NCBI RefSeq assembly: GCF_024494685.1
Contig: NZ_JANHDM010000006.1
Span: 62,001-126,000, forward strand
DNA length: 64,000 bases
Source: Halorubrum rubrum
GTDB lineage: Archaea; Halobacteriota; Halobacteria; Halobacteriales; Haloferacaceae
Reading direction: 5' to 3'
Shown here: positions 36,395-45,702 of the stretch, in pieces
Numbering within the stretch: position 1 is the stretch's first letter
Layout: the number at the start of each line of letters is the position of its first letter
Position numbers and translations under genes: made by a program
The notes under the pieces: model-generated
What the model saw: only the letters and a program-made list of their open reading frames with translations
Databases searched by the model: none
Told to the model about the DNA's origin: nothing

Positions 36395-37570
36395 ATGACA
36401 CTCACACGACCGAACGTCCTCGTCCTCGGTGCCGGCACTGCTGGAACGATGACGGCGAACGCGCTCCGTCGCCGCACCGACGCCGACGTGACGGTGATCG
36501 ATAAGAGCCGGACGCACAGCTACCAGCCCGCGTACTACCTCATCCCCTTCGACTACATGGACCTCGACGAGCACCAGCGCGACACGCGTGACCTGCTTCA
36601 CGACGAGGTCGAGTTCGTCCAGGACGAGGTCGTCGGGGTCGATCCGGACGAGCAGACCGTCTCCGGTGAAACGGACACCTACGAGTACGACGTCCTCGTC
36701 TCCGCCGTGGGGAACAACCGCCGCCCGGACGCGGTCCCAGGGATGCTCGAAGGGTGGAACCGGACGGATTCGGTGTACCCGTTTTACCACGCCTCCGCCG
36801 CACGGGCGTTGGGCGACGCCGTCGACGAGTTCGACGGCGGCCGCTTCCTCGTGACAGTTCCCGACACGCCGATCAAGTGCGGCGGGGCGCCCCTGAAACT
36901 CACGATGCTGATGGAGGAGTATCTCCGCAAGCGTGGCGTTCGCGAGGACGCCGAAGTCGTGATGACGAAGCCAGGGTCCGAGGTGTTCGGAACCGGACCG
37001 AAGGCACCGTATCAAGAGCGGATCGAAGCGATCTGGGACGACCGCGACATCACCTTCGTGCCCGACTTCACCGTCTCCGAGGTCGACTACGAGACCCGGA
37101 CGGTCCGCTCGGTGGAGGGCGACTCGCTCGAGTACGACCTGTACGCGCCAGTTCCGCCGCAGTACGGTCACGAGTTCATTGTCGAGGGCTCCCCGCTGAC
37201 CGACGGCGGCGAGTACGTCTCCGTCGACGACAACACGCTCCAACACGAGACGTATCCGAACGTGTTCGCGCTGGGCGACAACGCCGATGTGCCCACCTCG
37301 CGGACCGCCTCGGCCGCACGCAAACAGTCGCACGTCGTCGTCGATAACGTCGAACGATTCCTCGACGACCGCTCGCTGGCGCCCGACTACAACGGCTACA
37401 CCGCCTGCCCAATTCTCGTCGAAAAGGGGAGCGCGATGATAGCGGAGTTCGACTATGAGGACGCGATCTCCGCACCGGTGGTGAGCCGACTCAACTGGAT
37501 CCTCGACATCAACGTGATCCCACCGCTGTACTGGAACGTCTGGATGCGCGGGTACGACCCGGTTCCCTGA
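36395..37570 (+). CDS. Sulfide:quinone oxidoreductase, type II-like (second copy)
   Basis: 391 residues. FAD site VLVLGAGTAGTMTANAL. The catalytic Cys lies in DTPIKCGGAPLKLTMLMEEYLRK (Cys about 164), a hallmark of type II SQR related to the mitochondrial enzyme. The second Cys is in GYTACPILVEKGSAMIAEFDY (Cys about 339). The FAD/quinone site is VFALGDNADVPTSRTAS. The third Cys of type I enzymes is not evident. It oxidises sulfide to sulfane sulfur, passing electrons to quinone at the membrane. A second DUF1641 gene starts three bases after its stop. Confidence 0.9.
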   Translation: MTLTRPNVLVLGAGTAGTMTANALRRRTDADVTVIDKSRTHSYQPAYYLIPFDYMDLDEHQRDTRDLLHDEVEFVQDEVVGVDPDEQTVSGETDTYEYDVLVSAVGNNRRPDAVPGMLEGWNRTDSVYPFYHASAARALGDAVDEFDGGRFLVTVPDTPIKCGGAPLKLTMLMEEYLRKRGVREDAEVVMTKPGSEVFGTGPKAPYQERIEAIWDDRDITFVPDFTVSEVDYETRTVRSVEGDSLEYDLYAPVPPQYGHEFIVEGSPLTDGGEYVSVDDNTLQHETYPNVFALGDNADVPTSRTASAARKQSHVVVDNVERFLDDRSLAPDYNGYTACPILVEKGSAMIAEFDYEDAISAPVVSRLNWILDINVIPPLYWNVWMRGYDPVP

Positions 37571-37573
37571 GCC

Positions 37574-38494
37574 ATGAGTGAGACACCATCCAACGCGGAC
37601 GCGCTCGCGGCCGATACCGACATGGAGGAGTTGGCCGATCGCGTCGATGCGCAGGCGGACGATCTGATCGCGCTATTGGACCTTCTCACGGTCGTGCGAG
37701 GGCTCAGCGAGGACCTCGTGCCGGAACTCCGGGCGGCTGTGGCGGAGAACCGCGAACCGCTCGCGGGCCTGCGGACCTCCTTGGAGAACGGAGAGACGAT
37801 GCGGCTGGTCGAGCAGGTAGGCGACAACGCCGACGCGCTGGCGGACCTGCTCGATCTGGTCGTCGTCGCTCAGGATCTGTCGGCGGAACTCGTCCCCGAG
37901 TTGCGCACCGTCGCCACCGAGAACCGCGGGGAGATCGCTCGGCTTCGCGTGGCGTTCGAACGCGAGGAGACCCTGGTCCTCCTTCGTCGGATCGGCGACG
38001 ACACCGACATGTTCCTCGACCTGTTGTCGACGCTCGAAGTCGCGAGCGACGCACTCGCGGACGTCGCTCCCGAAGACGAGGCAGCCGCCGAGGCCGCCCG
38101 CGAGGACGTGCGCCGCCTCGCCAGTGCGTTCGACCGCGCCGAATCGGTCGAGGCGCTCGTCGCGCTCGGAGAGAACATGGACACCGTTCGCGGGCTACTC
38201 GCGCTCGTGGAGGGTTTCGGCGACGCGGCCGACCGCAGCACCGAAGAGTACTACCGGCTCGGCACGCAGTTGGGTCAGGCTGCCGACGTTGCCGAGCGCG
38301 CGACCGATCCGCGGGTCGTCGAGACGCTCGACGCCGGCGCGAGCGCGTTCACCGACGAGACGGTCGACCGACGAGTCGGGCTGTTCGGCTTGTTCTCGGC
38401 TCTCCGCGACGACGACGTCCAGCGGACGCTCGGGACGGTCGTCGAGGCAGCCGAGCGCGCCGGTCGGACGCAAACCTCCGGCCAGTCCCGGTGA
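37574..38494 (+). CDS. DUF1641-like protein (second copy)
   Basis: 306 residues, soluble, built of repeated amphipathic helical segments. Similar words recur (DLLDLVVVAQDLSAELVPEL; LLDLLTVVRGLSEDLVPELR), suggesting internal duplication. The C-terminal DUF1641-like block is RVGLFGLFSALRDDDVQRTLG. It is three bases behind the type II SQR and ends the operon. It is longer than the first copy by about one helical repeat unit. Function unknown; partnership with SQR is inferred from the repeated gene order. Confidence 0.75.
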   Translation: MSETPSNADALAADTDMEELADRVDAQADDLIALLDLLTVVRGLSEDLVPELRAAVAENREPLAGLRTSLENGETMRLVEQVGDNADALADLLDLVVVAQDLSAELVPELRTVATENRGEIARLRVAFEREETLVLLRRIGDDTDMFLDLLSTLEVASDALADVAPEDEAAAEAAREDVRRLASAFDRAESVEALVALGENMDTVRGLLALVEGFGDAADRSTEEYYRLGTQLGQAADVAERATDPRVVETLDAGASAFTDETVDRRVGLFGLFSALRDDDVQRTLGTVVEAAERAGRTQTSGQSR

Positions 38495-38731
38495 CGGTCG
38501 ACGAGCGCCGAACGCGCCCCGGACCCGCAACGATGGCCGAGACGGACCCGATCGCCGTCGGGACGTTCACGCCAGTGTGGCCTGCTGGGGGGCAGTGGTC
38601 ATGGGCGGTGCTACCAGCAGCAGTGGACGGTACGTCCTGCTCGCGGCCGATCGGCTATGCCTCAGGGCGGGCGTTCCGATCGGGGCCTGACGATCGCGAT
38701 CGCCGGGGCCGAGCGGTGAAACGGAACGCGA

Positions 38732-39409
38732 TCACTCCCCCTGGCTCGGCATCCGCCGCGCGAGCACCGACACCAGCGCGTCCATGTCGCGGGTCTGGTA
38801 CCAGGCCGTCCCCGGCCCGGTGAACTCGAAGACGAGCCCCTCGCCGCCGAGGAGGCTCGATTTGAGGCCGCCGATCCGCTCGACGGAGTAGTCGATCGTG
38901 TCGTCCCAGGCGACCAGGTGTTGGTTGTCCAGGACGTACGACTCGCCGGCGTCCAACTCGATCCGCTCGAGACCGCCGTAGGAGTCGACGAAGGCCGTGC
39001 CGGTTCCCCTCAGCGCCAGCGGCGTCAGGCTGGCCTCGCCGAGCATCGACTTGAGGCCGCCGATCTCGGAGTCGATGTCGATGCCCTCGGTCGCCGCGAG
39101 AAACGCCCCGTCGACGGTATAGAGCGTCTCGTCGCGAAGCTCGTGGGCCGCGACGTCGCCGGGGGACGGTGGGGCGAACGTCACCGTGCCCGATCCGCCC
39201 TCGGCGGTGAACTCGTTGACGAAGGCGGACTCCCCGCCCAGGAGCGACTTCGCCGAACTCAGCAGGCCGTCCCGGCTCGTGCCGGTGTCCATCGAGACGG
39301 TCGCGGAGTGGCCGACCAGCGCGCCCGGCTCGGCGATCACCGACTCGCCCGGCTCCAGCGTGACGATCAGGTGCGTGTACGACGGCTTGTGGGTGAACTC
39401 GTACTCCAT
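38732..39409 (-). CDS. AIM24/TIGR00266-family protein
   Basis: 225 residues, all-beta double-psi-like fold of the TIGR00266/AIM24 family. It has SVIAEPGALVGHSATVSMDTG, a Gly-rich SLLGGESAFVNEFTAEGGSG, FLAATEGIDIDSE, and the C-terminal GLKSSLLGGEGLVFEFTGPGTAWYQTR. The fungal AIM24 acts in mitochondrial membrane organisation; the archaeal role is unknown. It is convergent with the sulfur operon. 38495-38731 between them contains no gene I can support. Confidence 0.9.
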   Translation of the reverse strand: MEYEFTHKPSYTHLIVTLEPGESVIAEPGALVGHSATVSMDTGTSRDGLLSSAKSLLGGESAFVNEFTAEGGSGTVTFAPPSPGDVAAHELRDETLYTVDGAFLAATEGIDIDSEIGGLKSMLGEASLTPLALRGTGTAFVDSYGGLERIELDAGESYVLDNQHLVAWDDTIDYSVERIGGLKSSLLGGEGLVFEFTGPGTAWYQTRDMDALVSVLARRMPSQGE

Positions 39410-39440
39410 CGTGGACCTCCGGGCGTGAGTTCCGCGGATC

Positions 39441-39450
39441 AGTATTTAAA
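39441..39450 (-). promoter_or_regulatory. TATA-like box for the AIM24-like gene
   Basis: TTTAAATACT on the minus strand, 32-41 nt before the ATG at 39409. Confidence 0.4.
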
Positions 39451-39536
39451 TTGATGGCTCCGTGGCGGGAACGATTTCGACGCCGCTCGTCTGCTCGTGA
39501 CCCGTGCGTGACCGCTCGGGGTCCGCTCCGGGTCCG

Positions 39537-40361
39537 TCAGCTCTCCCCCGAGTCCCACCGCTCCGCGATCTCCTTTCCCGTCGTTATCCACGCGTCCTCC
39601 CTCGCGAGGACGTGCTGGATCAACTCCTCGAGGGCGTCGATGCGGCCGGCGCGACCGACGATCTGTGGATGCATCGTCAGGGTGAACGCGCGTCCCCGTT
39701 CGTGGAGACCGTCGAACTCCGCCCGCCACGAGTCGAACACCGGTTCCGTGGCCGCGATCCCGTTCTGATACGGGAGCTGTGGGTACATCTGATAGCCGAA
39801 GTACGGCCAGTCGTCGAGCGACCAGTCGAACGGGACCTCGACGATCCCCTCCTCGTGGACGTACGGGAGGTCGTCGTCCATGAACGTCGACTCCCAGCGG
39901 ATGCCGTGGTCGGCGAGCAGCTCGAGCGTGTGGTCGCTCAGGTCGGAGGCCGGGCTCCGGTACCCCACGGGCGTCTCGCCGAGGAGGTCGTCGAAGACGT
40001 CGAGCGCTTCCGTGACGTCCGCCTCCTCCTCGGCCCGCGAATCGAAGTTCGAGGGGTTGCGGTGGCGGTATCCGTGGTGGCCGATCTCGTGGCCGGCCTC
40101 GTGGATGGCTCGGACCGTCTCCGGCCAGTCCTCGGCCACCTTTCCGGGAACGAAGAACGTACACCGGAGATCGTACCTGTCGAACAACTCCAGTATCCGC
40201 GGGACGGCGACCTTCGGGCCGAAGTCACCGCGCGTTCGGATCGGCGGCTTATCCCAGGCGTCGTCGCTCTCGATGCGGAGGTTCCAGATCTCGTCGGCGT
40301 CCAGATCGAAGGTGAAGCAGGCGGCGCTCCGGTATCCGTCCGGCCATGGGGAATCGGACAT
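39537..40361 (-). CDS. Polysaccharide deacetylase (NodB/PuuE-like)
   Basis: 274 residues. NodB homology domain: CFTFDLDADEIW with the Asp-Asp start of motif 1, HEIGHHGYRHRNPSN with the metal His pair of motif 2, and VGYRSPASDLSD as motif 3. The layout resembles the PuuE/allantoinase-like group more than chitin or peptidoglycan deacetylases. No signal peptide, so it probably acts on a soluble cytosolic amide. It is divergent from an M20 hydrolase; the pair may act in one degradation pathway. Confidence 0.88.
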   Translation of the reverse strand: MSDSPWPDGYRSAACFTFDLDADEIWNLRIESDDAWDKPPIRTRGDFGPKVAVPRILELFDRYDLRCTFFVPGKVAEDWPETVRAIHEAGHEIGHHGYRHRNPSNFDSRAEEEADVTEALDVFDDLLGETPVGYRSPASDLSDHTLELLADHGIRWESTFMDDDLPYVHEEGIVEVPFDWSLDDWPYFGYQMYPQLPYQNGIAATEPVFDSWRAEFDGLHERGRAFTLTMHPQIVGRAGRIDALEELIQHVLAREDAWITTGKEIAERWDSGES

Positions 40362-40390
40362 GGTACACGCCGCGTCTCTCCGGCGACGAG

Positions 40391-40400
40391 AGTATACCTT
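40391..40400 (-). promoter_or_regulatory. TATA-like box for the polysaccharide deacetylase
   Basis: AAGGTATACT on the minus strand, 30-39 nt before the ATG at 40361. Confidence 0.4.
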
Positions 40401-40470
40401 TCGGCGGGTCCGGTGGCGGCGGTCGCGCCGGGGGCAGAGCGAGCGGGCGGGGCCGTTCCTCTACCGGTCG

Positions 40471-40480
40471 ATTTATAATC
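40471..40480 (+). promoter_or_regulatory. TATA-like box for the M20 hydrolase
   Basis: ATTTATAATC, 23-32 nt before the ATG at 40503; one of the clearest promoter elements in the window. Confidence 0.55.
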
Positions 40481-40502
40481 GGCTTGTTCGCAGTGATCGA
40501 GC

Positions 40503-41819
40503 ATGACAACGAGTGTCTCACGGGAGGCGATCGGCGAGCACATCGAGGAGAACCGAGATCGCTTGGTGACGTTCCTGGAGGAGCTCGTCTCGGCTCGCTC
40601 GCTCCCCGGCGAGGAGGGGCCGGCACAGGAGGTGATGAAGGCGAAGTTCCGGGAGTTGGACCTCTCCGTGGACGTCTGGGAGCCGGACGCCGACGCCCTC
40701 CGTGACCATCCGGGCTTCTTCGAGACGACGCCGTACCTGGAGTACGGGTACGAGGGACGCGAGAACGTCGCGGCGGTCGACGAGGCGTCGGAAGCGGGCG
40801 GGCGCTCGCTCGTCGTGAGCGGCCACGTCGACGTCGTCAACCCGGATCCCGTCGACGACTGGACGTACGACCCGTGGGACCCCACGGTCGAGAACGGGCG
40901 CATGTACGGTCGGGGGACGATGGACATGAAGGGTGGAATCGCCGCGTTCGTCCACGCTTACGAGTGTCTCCGGGAGCTCGGCGTCGACCTCGCCGGCGAG
41001 CTGACGCTCCAGACGACGATCGAGGAGGAGGCCGGCGGGGTCGGCGGCGTCCTCTCGGCGCTGGAGCGCGGGTACCGACCGGACGCCGCGATCGTCGCGG
41101 AGCCGTCGGGCGTCCCGAGGGTCGGCGTCGCCAGCGCCGGCGTCCAGTACTTCCGCGTCACCGTTCCCGGAAGGACGGCGCACACCGCCTACAAGTTCCT
41201 CGGCGTCGACGCCGTCGGGAAGGCGTTCGAGGTGTATCGGGCCCTGGAGGCGTACCACGACGAACTCAACGACCGGATCGAGGACTACGGGCCGGCGCTC
41301 AGCCAGTACCCGGAGGCGGCGGGCAGCACCGCCAATCTGAGTCTGACGGACATCGCGGTGCCGGGCTCGTGGACGTCGACCGTTCCCGGCGAGGCGGTCA
41401 TGGAGTTCCGGGTCGGGTGGCCGCCGAGCGCGGGCCTGGACCGACACGAGGTCCGCGAGGAGGTGGAGGAGGTCGTCGCTTCGGTCGCGGCCGGGGACGA
41501 GTGGCTGAGCGAACACCCGCCGGAGATCGAGTGGTTCGGCTGGAGCACGGACCCGCACGAGATCGACTTCGAGAGCGACTTCTACCGCCTCGTGTGTGAG
41601 GAGACGGAGGCGGTCACCGGCGGGAGCGTGGAACACCGGGGCGGCCTCGGCGGCAACGACGAGCGGTTTTACAACCGGTATTACGACATTCCGACGCCGA
41701 GCGTCGGCCCGGAAGGTGGCAACGGGCACGGAGCCGACGAGTTCGTCGAGATCGACTCGCTCGTGGAGACGGCGCAGATCCACGCGCTCACGATGGTCGA
41801 CTGGTGCGGAGTGACGTGA
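40503..41819 (+). CDS. M20-family amidohydrolase (ArgE/DapE/ACY1-like)
   Basis: 438 residues. Metal-site motifs: VVSGHVDVVNP (His), YGRGTMDMKGGIAAFVHA (bridging Asp), TIEEEAGGVGGVL (Glu pair) and VAEPSGVPRVGV. A small dimerisation domain covers about 205-320. Near the C-terminus RGGLGGNDERFY and GNGHGADEFVEID give the last metal His. It hydrolyses an N-acyl or N-carbamoyl amino acid; which one is unknown. It is not the lysine-pathway DapE, which is at 4172. It is divergent from the polysaccharide deacetylase. Confidence 0.88.
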   Translation: MTTSVSREAIGEHIEENRDRLVTFLEELVSARSLPGEEGPAQEVMKAKFRELDLSVDVWEPDADALRDHPGFFETTPYLEYGYEGRENVAAVDEASEAGGRSLVVSGHVDVVNPDPVDDWTYDPWDPTVENGRMYGRGTMDMKGGIAAFVHAYECLRELGVDLAGELTLQTTIEEEAGGVGGVLSALERGYRPDAAIVAEPSGVPRVGVASAGVQYFRVTVPGRTAHTAYKFLGVDAVGKAFEVYRALEAYHDELNDRIEDYGPALSQYPEAAGSTANLSLTDIAVPGSWTSTVPGEAVMEFRVGWPPSAGLDRHEVREEVEEVVASVAAGDEWLSEHPPEIEWFGWSTDPHEIDFESDFYRLVCEETEAVTGGSVEHRGGLGGNDERFYNRYYDIPTPSVGPEGGNGHGADEFVEIDSLVETAQIHALTMVDWCGVT

Positions 41820-41894
41820 GACGGGTCGATTCGGGGTGACGTGAGACGGCGTCGGTTCCGGGGCTCGTCGCCGCGCCGATCGGCCGATTCGAGC

Positions 41895-42545
41895 CTACCA
41901 CGCCGACCAGGCGGTCAGGCTCTCGTCGCGGCCGTACATCCGCTTGAGGTCCTTCGCGTACGCCATGTCGCCCGCGTGATCGAGTTTCTCGTGGCGGTAC
42001 TCGGGGGCGTCCTCTCGGATGTGGAGCCCCTCGATCGTGAACTCCTCGTCGCCGAACTCGACGGTCTCGCCGACGACGAACTCCATGTCGCCGGGGACGT
42101 TCACGCTGATCGACCGGGTCCGGTCGGCGTCGCCGTCCTTCGGGTGGAGGGTGACGTCGACGGAGACGTTGTCGACCGCGCGGGTCCACAGCGTCTCGAC
42201 GCTCGTGATCGCTGCGTCCTCGACGCGGTGTTCGGGCCCGAGTTCGATCCCGGTGACCCGGACCTGCATCAGCGCGTCCTCGGTGTCGACGACGAACTCC
42301 TCGCCGGTCTCGACGCCGCCCTCGGCGGGGACCTCCATCTCGGTGGAGAAGGACTCGCCGTCCTGTGAGACGACGATCGTGAGGTCGATCGTCTCCTCCT
42401 CGGGGATCTCCGTTTTGTGCGTGTGGTCGCAGTCGGTACACCGGACGGTGGCCTGTCCGCCGGGTCGCAACACCTCGTGGACGGTCTCCTCGCCCGGCGA
42501 ACACGACGGGCAGACGAGACCGACTCGGTCTCCGGTTTCGTTCAT
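41895..42545 (-). CDS. HVO_0476-family zinc-finger protein
   Basis: Start at MNETGDRVGLVCPSC (42545); the frame is open upstream without coding character, and the TATA-like box fits this ATG. 216 residues. Two CxxC knuckles (CPSC near 13 and CTDC near 36) form an N-terminal zinc ribbon. A beta-rich domain follows, with a conserved-looking end DMAYAKDLKRMYGRDESLTAW. The family is restricted to haloarchaea and its function is unknown. Confidence 0.82.
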   Translation of the reverse strand: MNETGDRVGLVCPSCSPGEETVHEVLRPGGQATVRCTDCDHTHKTEIPEEETIDLTIVVSQDGESFSTEMEVPAEGGVETGEEFVVDTEDALMQVRVTGIELGPEHRVEDAAITSVETLWTRAVDNVSVDVTLHPKDGDADRTRSISVNVPGDMEFVVGETVEFGDEEFTIEGLHIREDAPEYRHEKLDHAGDMAYAKDLKRMYGRDESLTAWSAW

Positions 42546-42570
42546 TACGGCGTCGTTCCCGCCGCGCGCG

Positions 42571-42580
42571 TAAATATCCG
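42571..42580 (-). promoter_or_regulatory. TATA-like box for the HVO_0476-family gene
   Basis: CGGATATTTA on the minus strand, 26-35 nt before the ATG at 42545. Confidence 0.45.
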
Positions 42581-42694
42581 CTCCCCTGTCGGCCGTGTGC
42601 GTGCCAGTGGCAGCCGTGTACGGGAGCGTGTCATAGAAGACTTCCCACCCCAAACAGGAATCGCTCGGTACAAAGTTCGCGATCAACAGCAGTT

Positions 42695-44692
42695 TTACTT
42701 CCCGACAGTTTCGTCACCGCGAATGTCGAACATCGAGACTTGGTCGTGAAGCGTCTCCGAGAGTTGCGAGAGGTCCTGGACGTTCTCGGCGACTTCCGAG
42801 AGTGATGCAGTCTGTTCTTCAGTGGCAGCGGAGACGTTGTTCGCTTCTGCCGCGGATTGCTGGCTCACGCCCAACACCTCGTCCACCATCGCAACGACTT
42901 CTTCTGACGAGGCCGCCTGGTCGTCGGTCGCGTCGCTGATCTCTCGAATGCCCGACTCTGCCTGTCGAACAGCGGCGGCGATCTCGTCGAACATCTCGAT
43001 CGCCTCTTCGATCGTTTCCGACCCGCGTTCAACACGCTCGCTCATCGTCTCCATCCCCTCGACGGTCTCCGTCGTCGTCGCCTGAATCGCAGTGATGCGC
43101 CGTTCGATATCGGTCGTCGCATCGGCGACTTCCTCGGCGAGCCCCTTGATTTCAGTTGCGACAACGGCGAACCCTTCCCCGGCTTCGCCCGCACGAGCGG
43201 CCTCGATAGACGCGTTCAATGCGAGAATATTCGTCTGATCTGCAATATCAGTGATCATCTCGACGATTTCACCGATCTCGTCCATCTTCTCGTCGAGTGA
43301 TTCCACGTGCGTCTTCGTTTCGTCTGCTTGGACTTCGATCGCCTCGATTTCTTCAGTCGCGTCAGCAGCGTACGTTTGGCCCGTCTCACTCCGCTCGACA
43401 GCGGTCGTCGCTGTCGAAGCGACTTCTTCCGATGAAGAGGCGATCTCTTCGACAGTTGCCGACATGTCGTTCATTTCACTAGCAACTTCTTGTAAATGCT
43501 CGCTTTGCGTCTCCGCGCCGTGCGAGATCTCTTCGACCGAGTCAGCGACGTCTCCACTGGCCTGCTCGATTTCTTCTGTGCTGCTCGCAACGTTCTCGCT
43601 GGACGCGGCGACTTCGTCAGCGACTTCCTGGACTGATCTGACGCTGTCGCTTAACTGCTGGACCGCCTCGTCGAGGTTCGTGAGAGTCTCGCCGTACTGT
43701 CCGGGAGAGTCGGTCTGGAGGCGCTTATCGAGGTCGCCAGTTCTGAGGCCCTCGCTTGCTCGATGGATCTCGTCGAAACTGGCGTTGAGTTGGTCAGTGC
43801 CGGAATCAAGGCGGTTCATGATGTCGCCGTAGGTACCGGGGTACTCGGTCGCAATGTCGCGTTCTAGTTCCCCGGTTTCAAGGTTCTCACTGACGGCATC
43901 GAGTTCAGAGAAGATGCTTTGGAGGGTTGCTTGCATCTCCTTGAACGCGTCAACCATGCGCCCGAGTTCGTCACGTTCTGTGTGGTCTTCGAGATCGGTA
44001 TCGAGATCGCCGTTGCTGGCGGCGATAGCGGCTTCTGAGAGTTGCGTGATGGGAGACGTGATGCGTCTCGAAACAAACAGACCGGTGACGACGGCGAAGA
44101 TGAACGCGCCGATAGTGAGTCCGATAATCTCTATTTTCGCCGTCCTCGTCGTGCTGTCGGCGATCTCGACTTGGGAATCGAGATCTGCTCGCGCCGATTG
44201 CTCGATCGAGTGCGCGTGTTCCTCCATTGGAGATACCAGTGACTCCAGTTCGTCAGTCTTCTGAGCGGCTCGTTCCGTGTCACCGGCTCGTTGTGCTTCG
44301 AAGAACTCGCTTCCCAGCTCGTTGTACTCCTCGTGTTGGGATTTGAGGGTTGAGAACTCCTCTTCCTGCTGCGGGCTCAAATCCGTTTGTTCGAGAGTCC
44401 GTTCGTGTTCGTTGAATCGTTGATTGGCTTCCTCGAACTCTTGCTGTGCGTTTTCGTCGCCGAGTTGGGAAGCCCGTATCGCCCCCTGTTGCTGTTCGAT
44501 TGCTATGATCATCTCGGCAGACGCGTCCATCTTCTGTCCATCTTCTGCGATAACGTGTGCCTCCTCGTCGACGGTTGTAACCGAGGTGTAGCCGATCGCC
44601 CCGGTGATGAGAACCAACACGGCGACGAGCACGAACGCGATGATGAGTTTCGGTCCGAGGTCGAGACTGTCGATCGTTAGTTGGTTCAGCAT
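42695..44692 (-). CDS. Methyl-accepting chemotaxis transducer
   Basis: 665 residues. The first membrane helix is [20 protein letters not shown] (about 16-35). The extracellular four-helix-bundle sensor (about 40-185) is rich in Glu/Gln. The second membrane helix is [25 protein letters not shown] region and a second HAMP-like repeat lie at about 210-330. A long signalling coiled coil has the hairpin [31 protein letters not shown]. It signals to CheA/CheW. A minus-strand GGAGG (44700-44704) 7 nt before the ATG makes this one of few genes here with a Shine-Dalgarno. Ligand unknown. Confidence 0.93.
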   Translation of the reverse strand: MLNQLTIDSLDLGPKLIIAFVLVAVLVLITGAIGYTSVTTVDEEAHVIAEDGQKMDASAEMIIAIEQQQGAIRASQLGDENAQQEFEEANQRFNEHERTLEQTDLSPQQEEEFSTLKSQHEEYNELGSEFFEAQRAGDTERAAQKTDELESLVSPMEEHAHSIEQSARADLDSQVEIADSTTRTAKIEIIGLTIGAFIFAVVTGLFVSRRITSPITQLSEAAIAASNGDLDTDLEDHTERDELGRMVDAFKEMQATLQSIFSELDAVSENLETGELERDIATEYPGTYGDIMNRLDSGTDQLNASFDEIHRASEGLRTGDLDKRLQTDSPGQYGETLTNLDEAVQQLSDSVRSVQEVADEVAASSENVASSTEEIEQASGDVADSVEEISHGAETQSEHLQEVASEMNDMSATVEEIASSSEEVASTATTAVERSETGQTYAADATEEIEAIEVQADETKTHVESLDEKMDEIGEIVEMITDIADQTNILALNASIEAARAGEAGEGFAVVATEIKGLAEEVADATTDIERRITAIQATTTETVEGMETMSERVERGSETIEEAIEMFDEIAAAVRQAESGIREISDATDDQAASSEEVVAMVDEVLGVSQQSAAEANNVSAATEEQTASLSEVAENVQDLSQLSETLHDQVSMFDIRGDETVGK

Positions 44693-44704
44693 GAACGATC
44701 CTCC

Positions 44705-45323
44705 GTGAGAGATTCAGCTACTGTGGGCCGATCGCGGGGCAGACTGGACTGGATCCAACGGGTTTCGATCCCGAGCGAAGACCTCCCAGGATACGTCTCA
44801 CGATTGTTAGGAGCGGTATTATTGGTTATTTCCATCGTTCTGATACTACGTCAGACGTTTGTTAATTAAATCCTGCTCACAAATTATCAACGGCAAAAAT
44901 AACAGCTCAGGACAACGGATGGACATAACTCTGCTGATGTATAACATATATGGTGTGTTCGACACGCACGCTCAGTCCCGGCGCGTAGATGGCACTTCGG
45001 CCGCTGACCACATACGCGAACCGCACGACTGGAACGGGGAGAGACCGTGACCTGCGAACCCGATGGGTGTCGCAAAACGGGGGATCGCGTAACGGAACGG
45101 TCGTGTGTGAACCCGTCGAACGTACAACCGTCTCTTCTCTGGAGGTAGTAGAGAGGATTTCTCGACGTTCGTGTACTTCACTTCGAAAGTGTGTGGATAG
45201 AAGATCGGCCTCGGTACTCATAGGGCTCGTCGCCGCCGGGTGCCGAGTCCGGCTCGGAGCGGTGGATCGTCATCGGCCGCTCGGCGGTACTCGGCGGTCC
45301 GCCTAAAAGGGTCCGCTACGGGG
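44705..45323. other. Gene-poor, AT-richer intergenic region
   Basis: About 620 bases upstream of the transducer. Between 44800 and 45190 the sequence is clearly AT-richer than its surroundings (for example TAATTAAATCC, AAAAATAAC, ATAACATATATGG). It contains no reading frame with haloarchaeal codon bias. I see no repeat or RNA signature. It may hold the transducer promoter and old horizontally acquired DNA. Confidence 0.4.
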
Positions 45324-45539
45324 TCACTCCGCGTCGTGACACGATCCTGCGTACCCGTTCCACTCGTCGGTCCCGTTCGGGATCCGCCGGGTGTCCGTCG
45401 GGTCGAACGTCGCGGCCGCCCGCGCGACCGCCTCCGCCGCCGTCGGTAGTTCGTCGTCGGTGCCGCCCGTCTCGTGATCCTCGCCCCGGTGGGGAACCGC
45501 ACCCGCCGGTCCGGGCTCCGATCGTCGATCAGTCGTGTA
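45324..45539 (-). pseudogene. Start-less open frame with coding character
   Basis: A minus-strand frame from just below a TAG (45540-45542) to the TGA at 45324-45326 reads 71 codons. It contains GTDDELPTAAEAVARAAATF and ends TDEWNGYAGSCHDAE, with strong GC third positions, but it has no ATG or GTG start. Immediately upstream, a TATA-like ATTATTAAGG (about 45573-45582) and a GTG near 45559 open another frame (MSVASVVHD) that stops after nine codons. A one-base frameshift joining them would make a gene of about 80 residues. It could be a broken gene or a sequencing error. Confidence 0.35.
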
Positions 45540-45702
45540 CTACGGATGCCACGCTCACCCCTATTCGCCTATCCTTAATAATCGTTCGTGTTGGATTGAG
45601 CGTTGCCGCCGCATGAGCAACGCACGATGTCGGCGTGGCCGCCGCTCGCGGGAGGTGAACCGGAGAACCGGGAGGGGGGCGGGGCGGGAGCGGGCGGCGT
45701 CG

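Noticed and set aside
38533-38730. Open frame after the last DUF1641 gene (MAETDPIAVGTFTPVW...)
   Set aside because: Coding character fades after 15 codons and shifts to another frame (YVLLAADRLCLRAG). It could be a relic, but I cannot name a family or show a frameshift.
44681-44869. 62-codon plus-strand frame with a hydrophobic end next to the transducer start
   Set aside because: It begins inside the transducer gene's start region on the opposite strand, and codon bias is poor. The hydrophobic run comes from AT-rich DNA.
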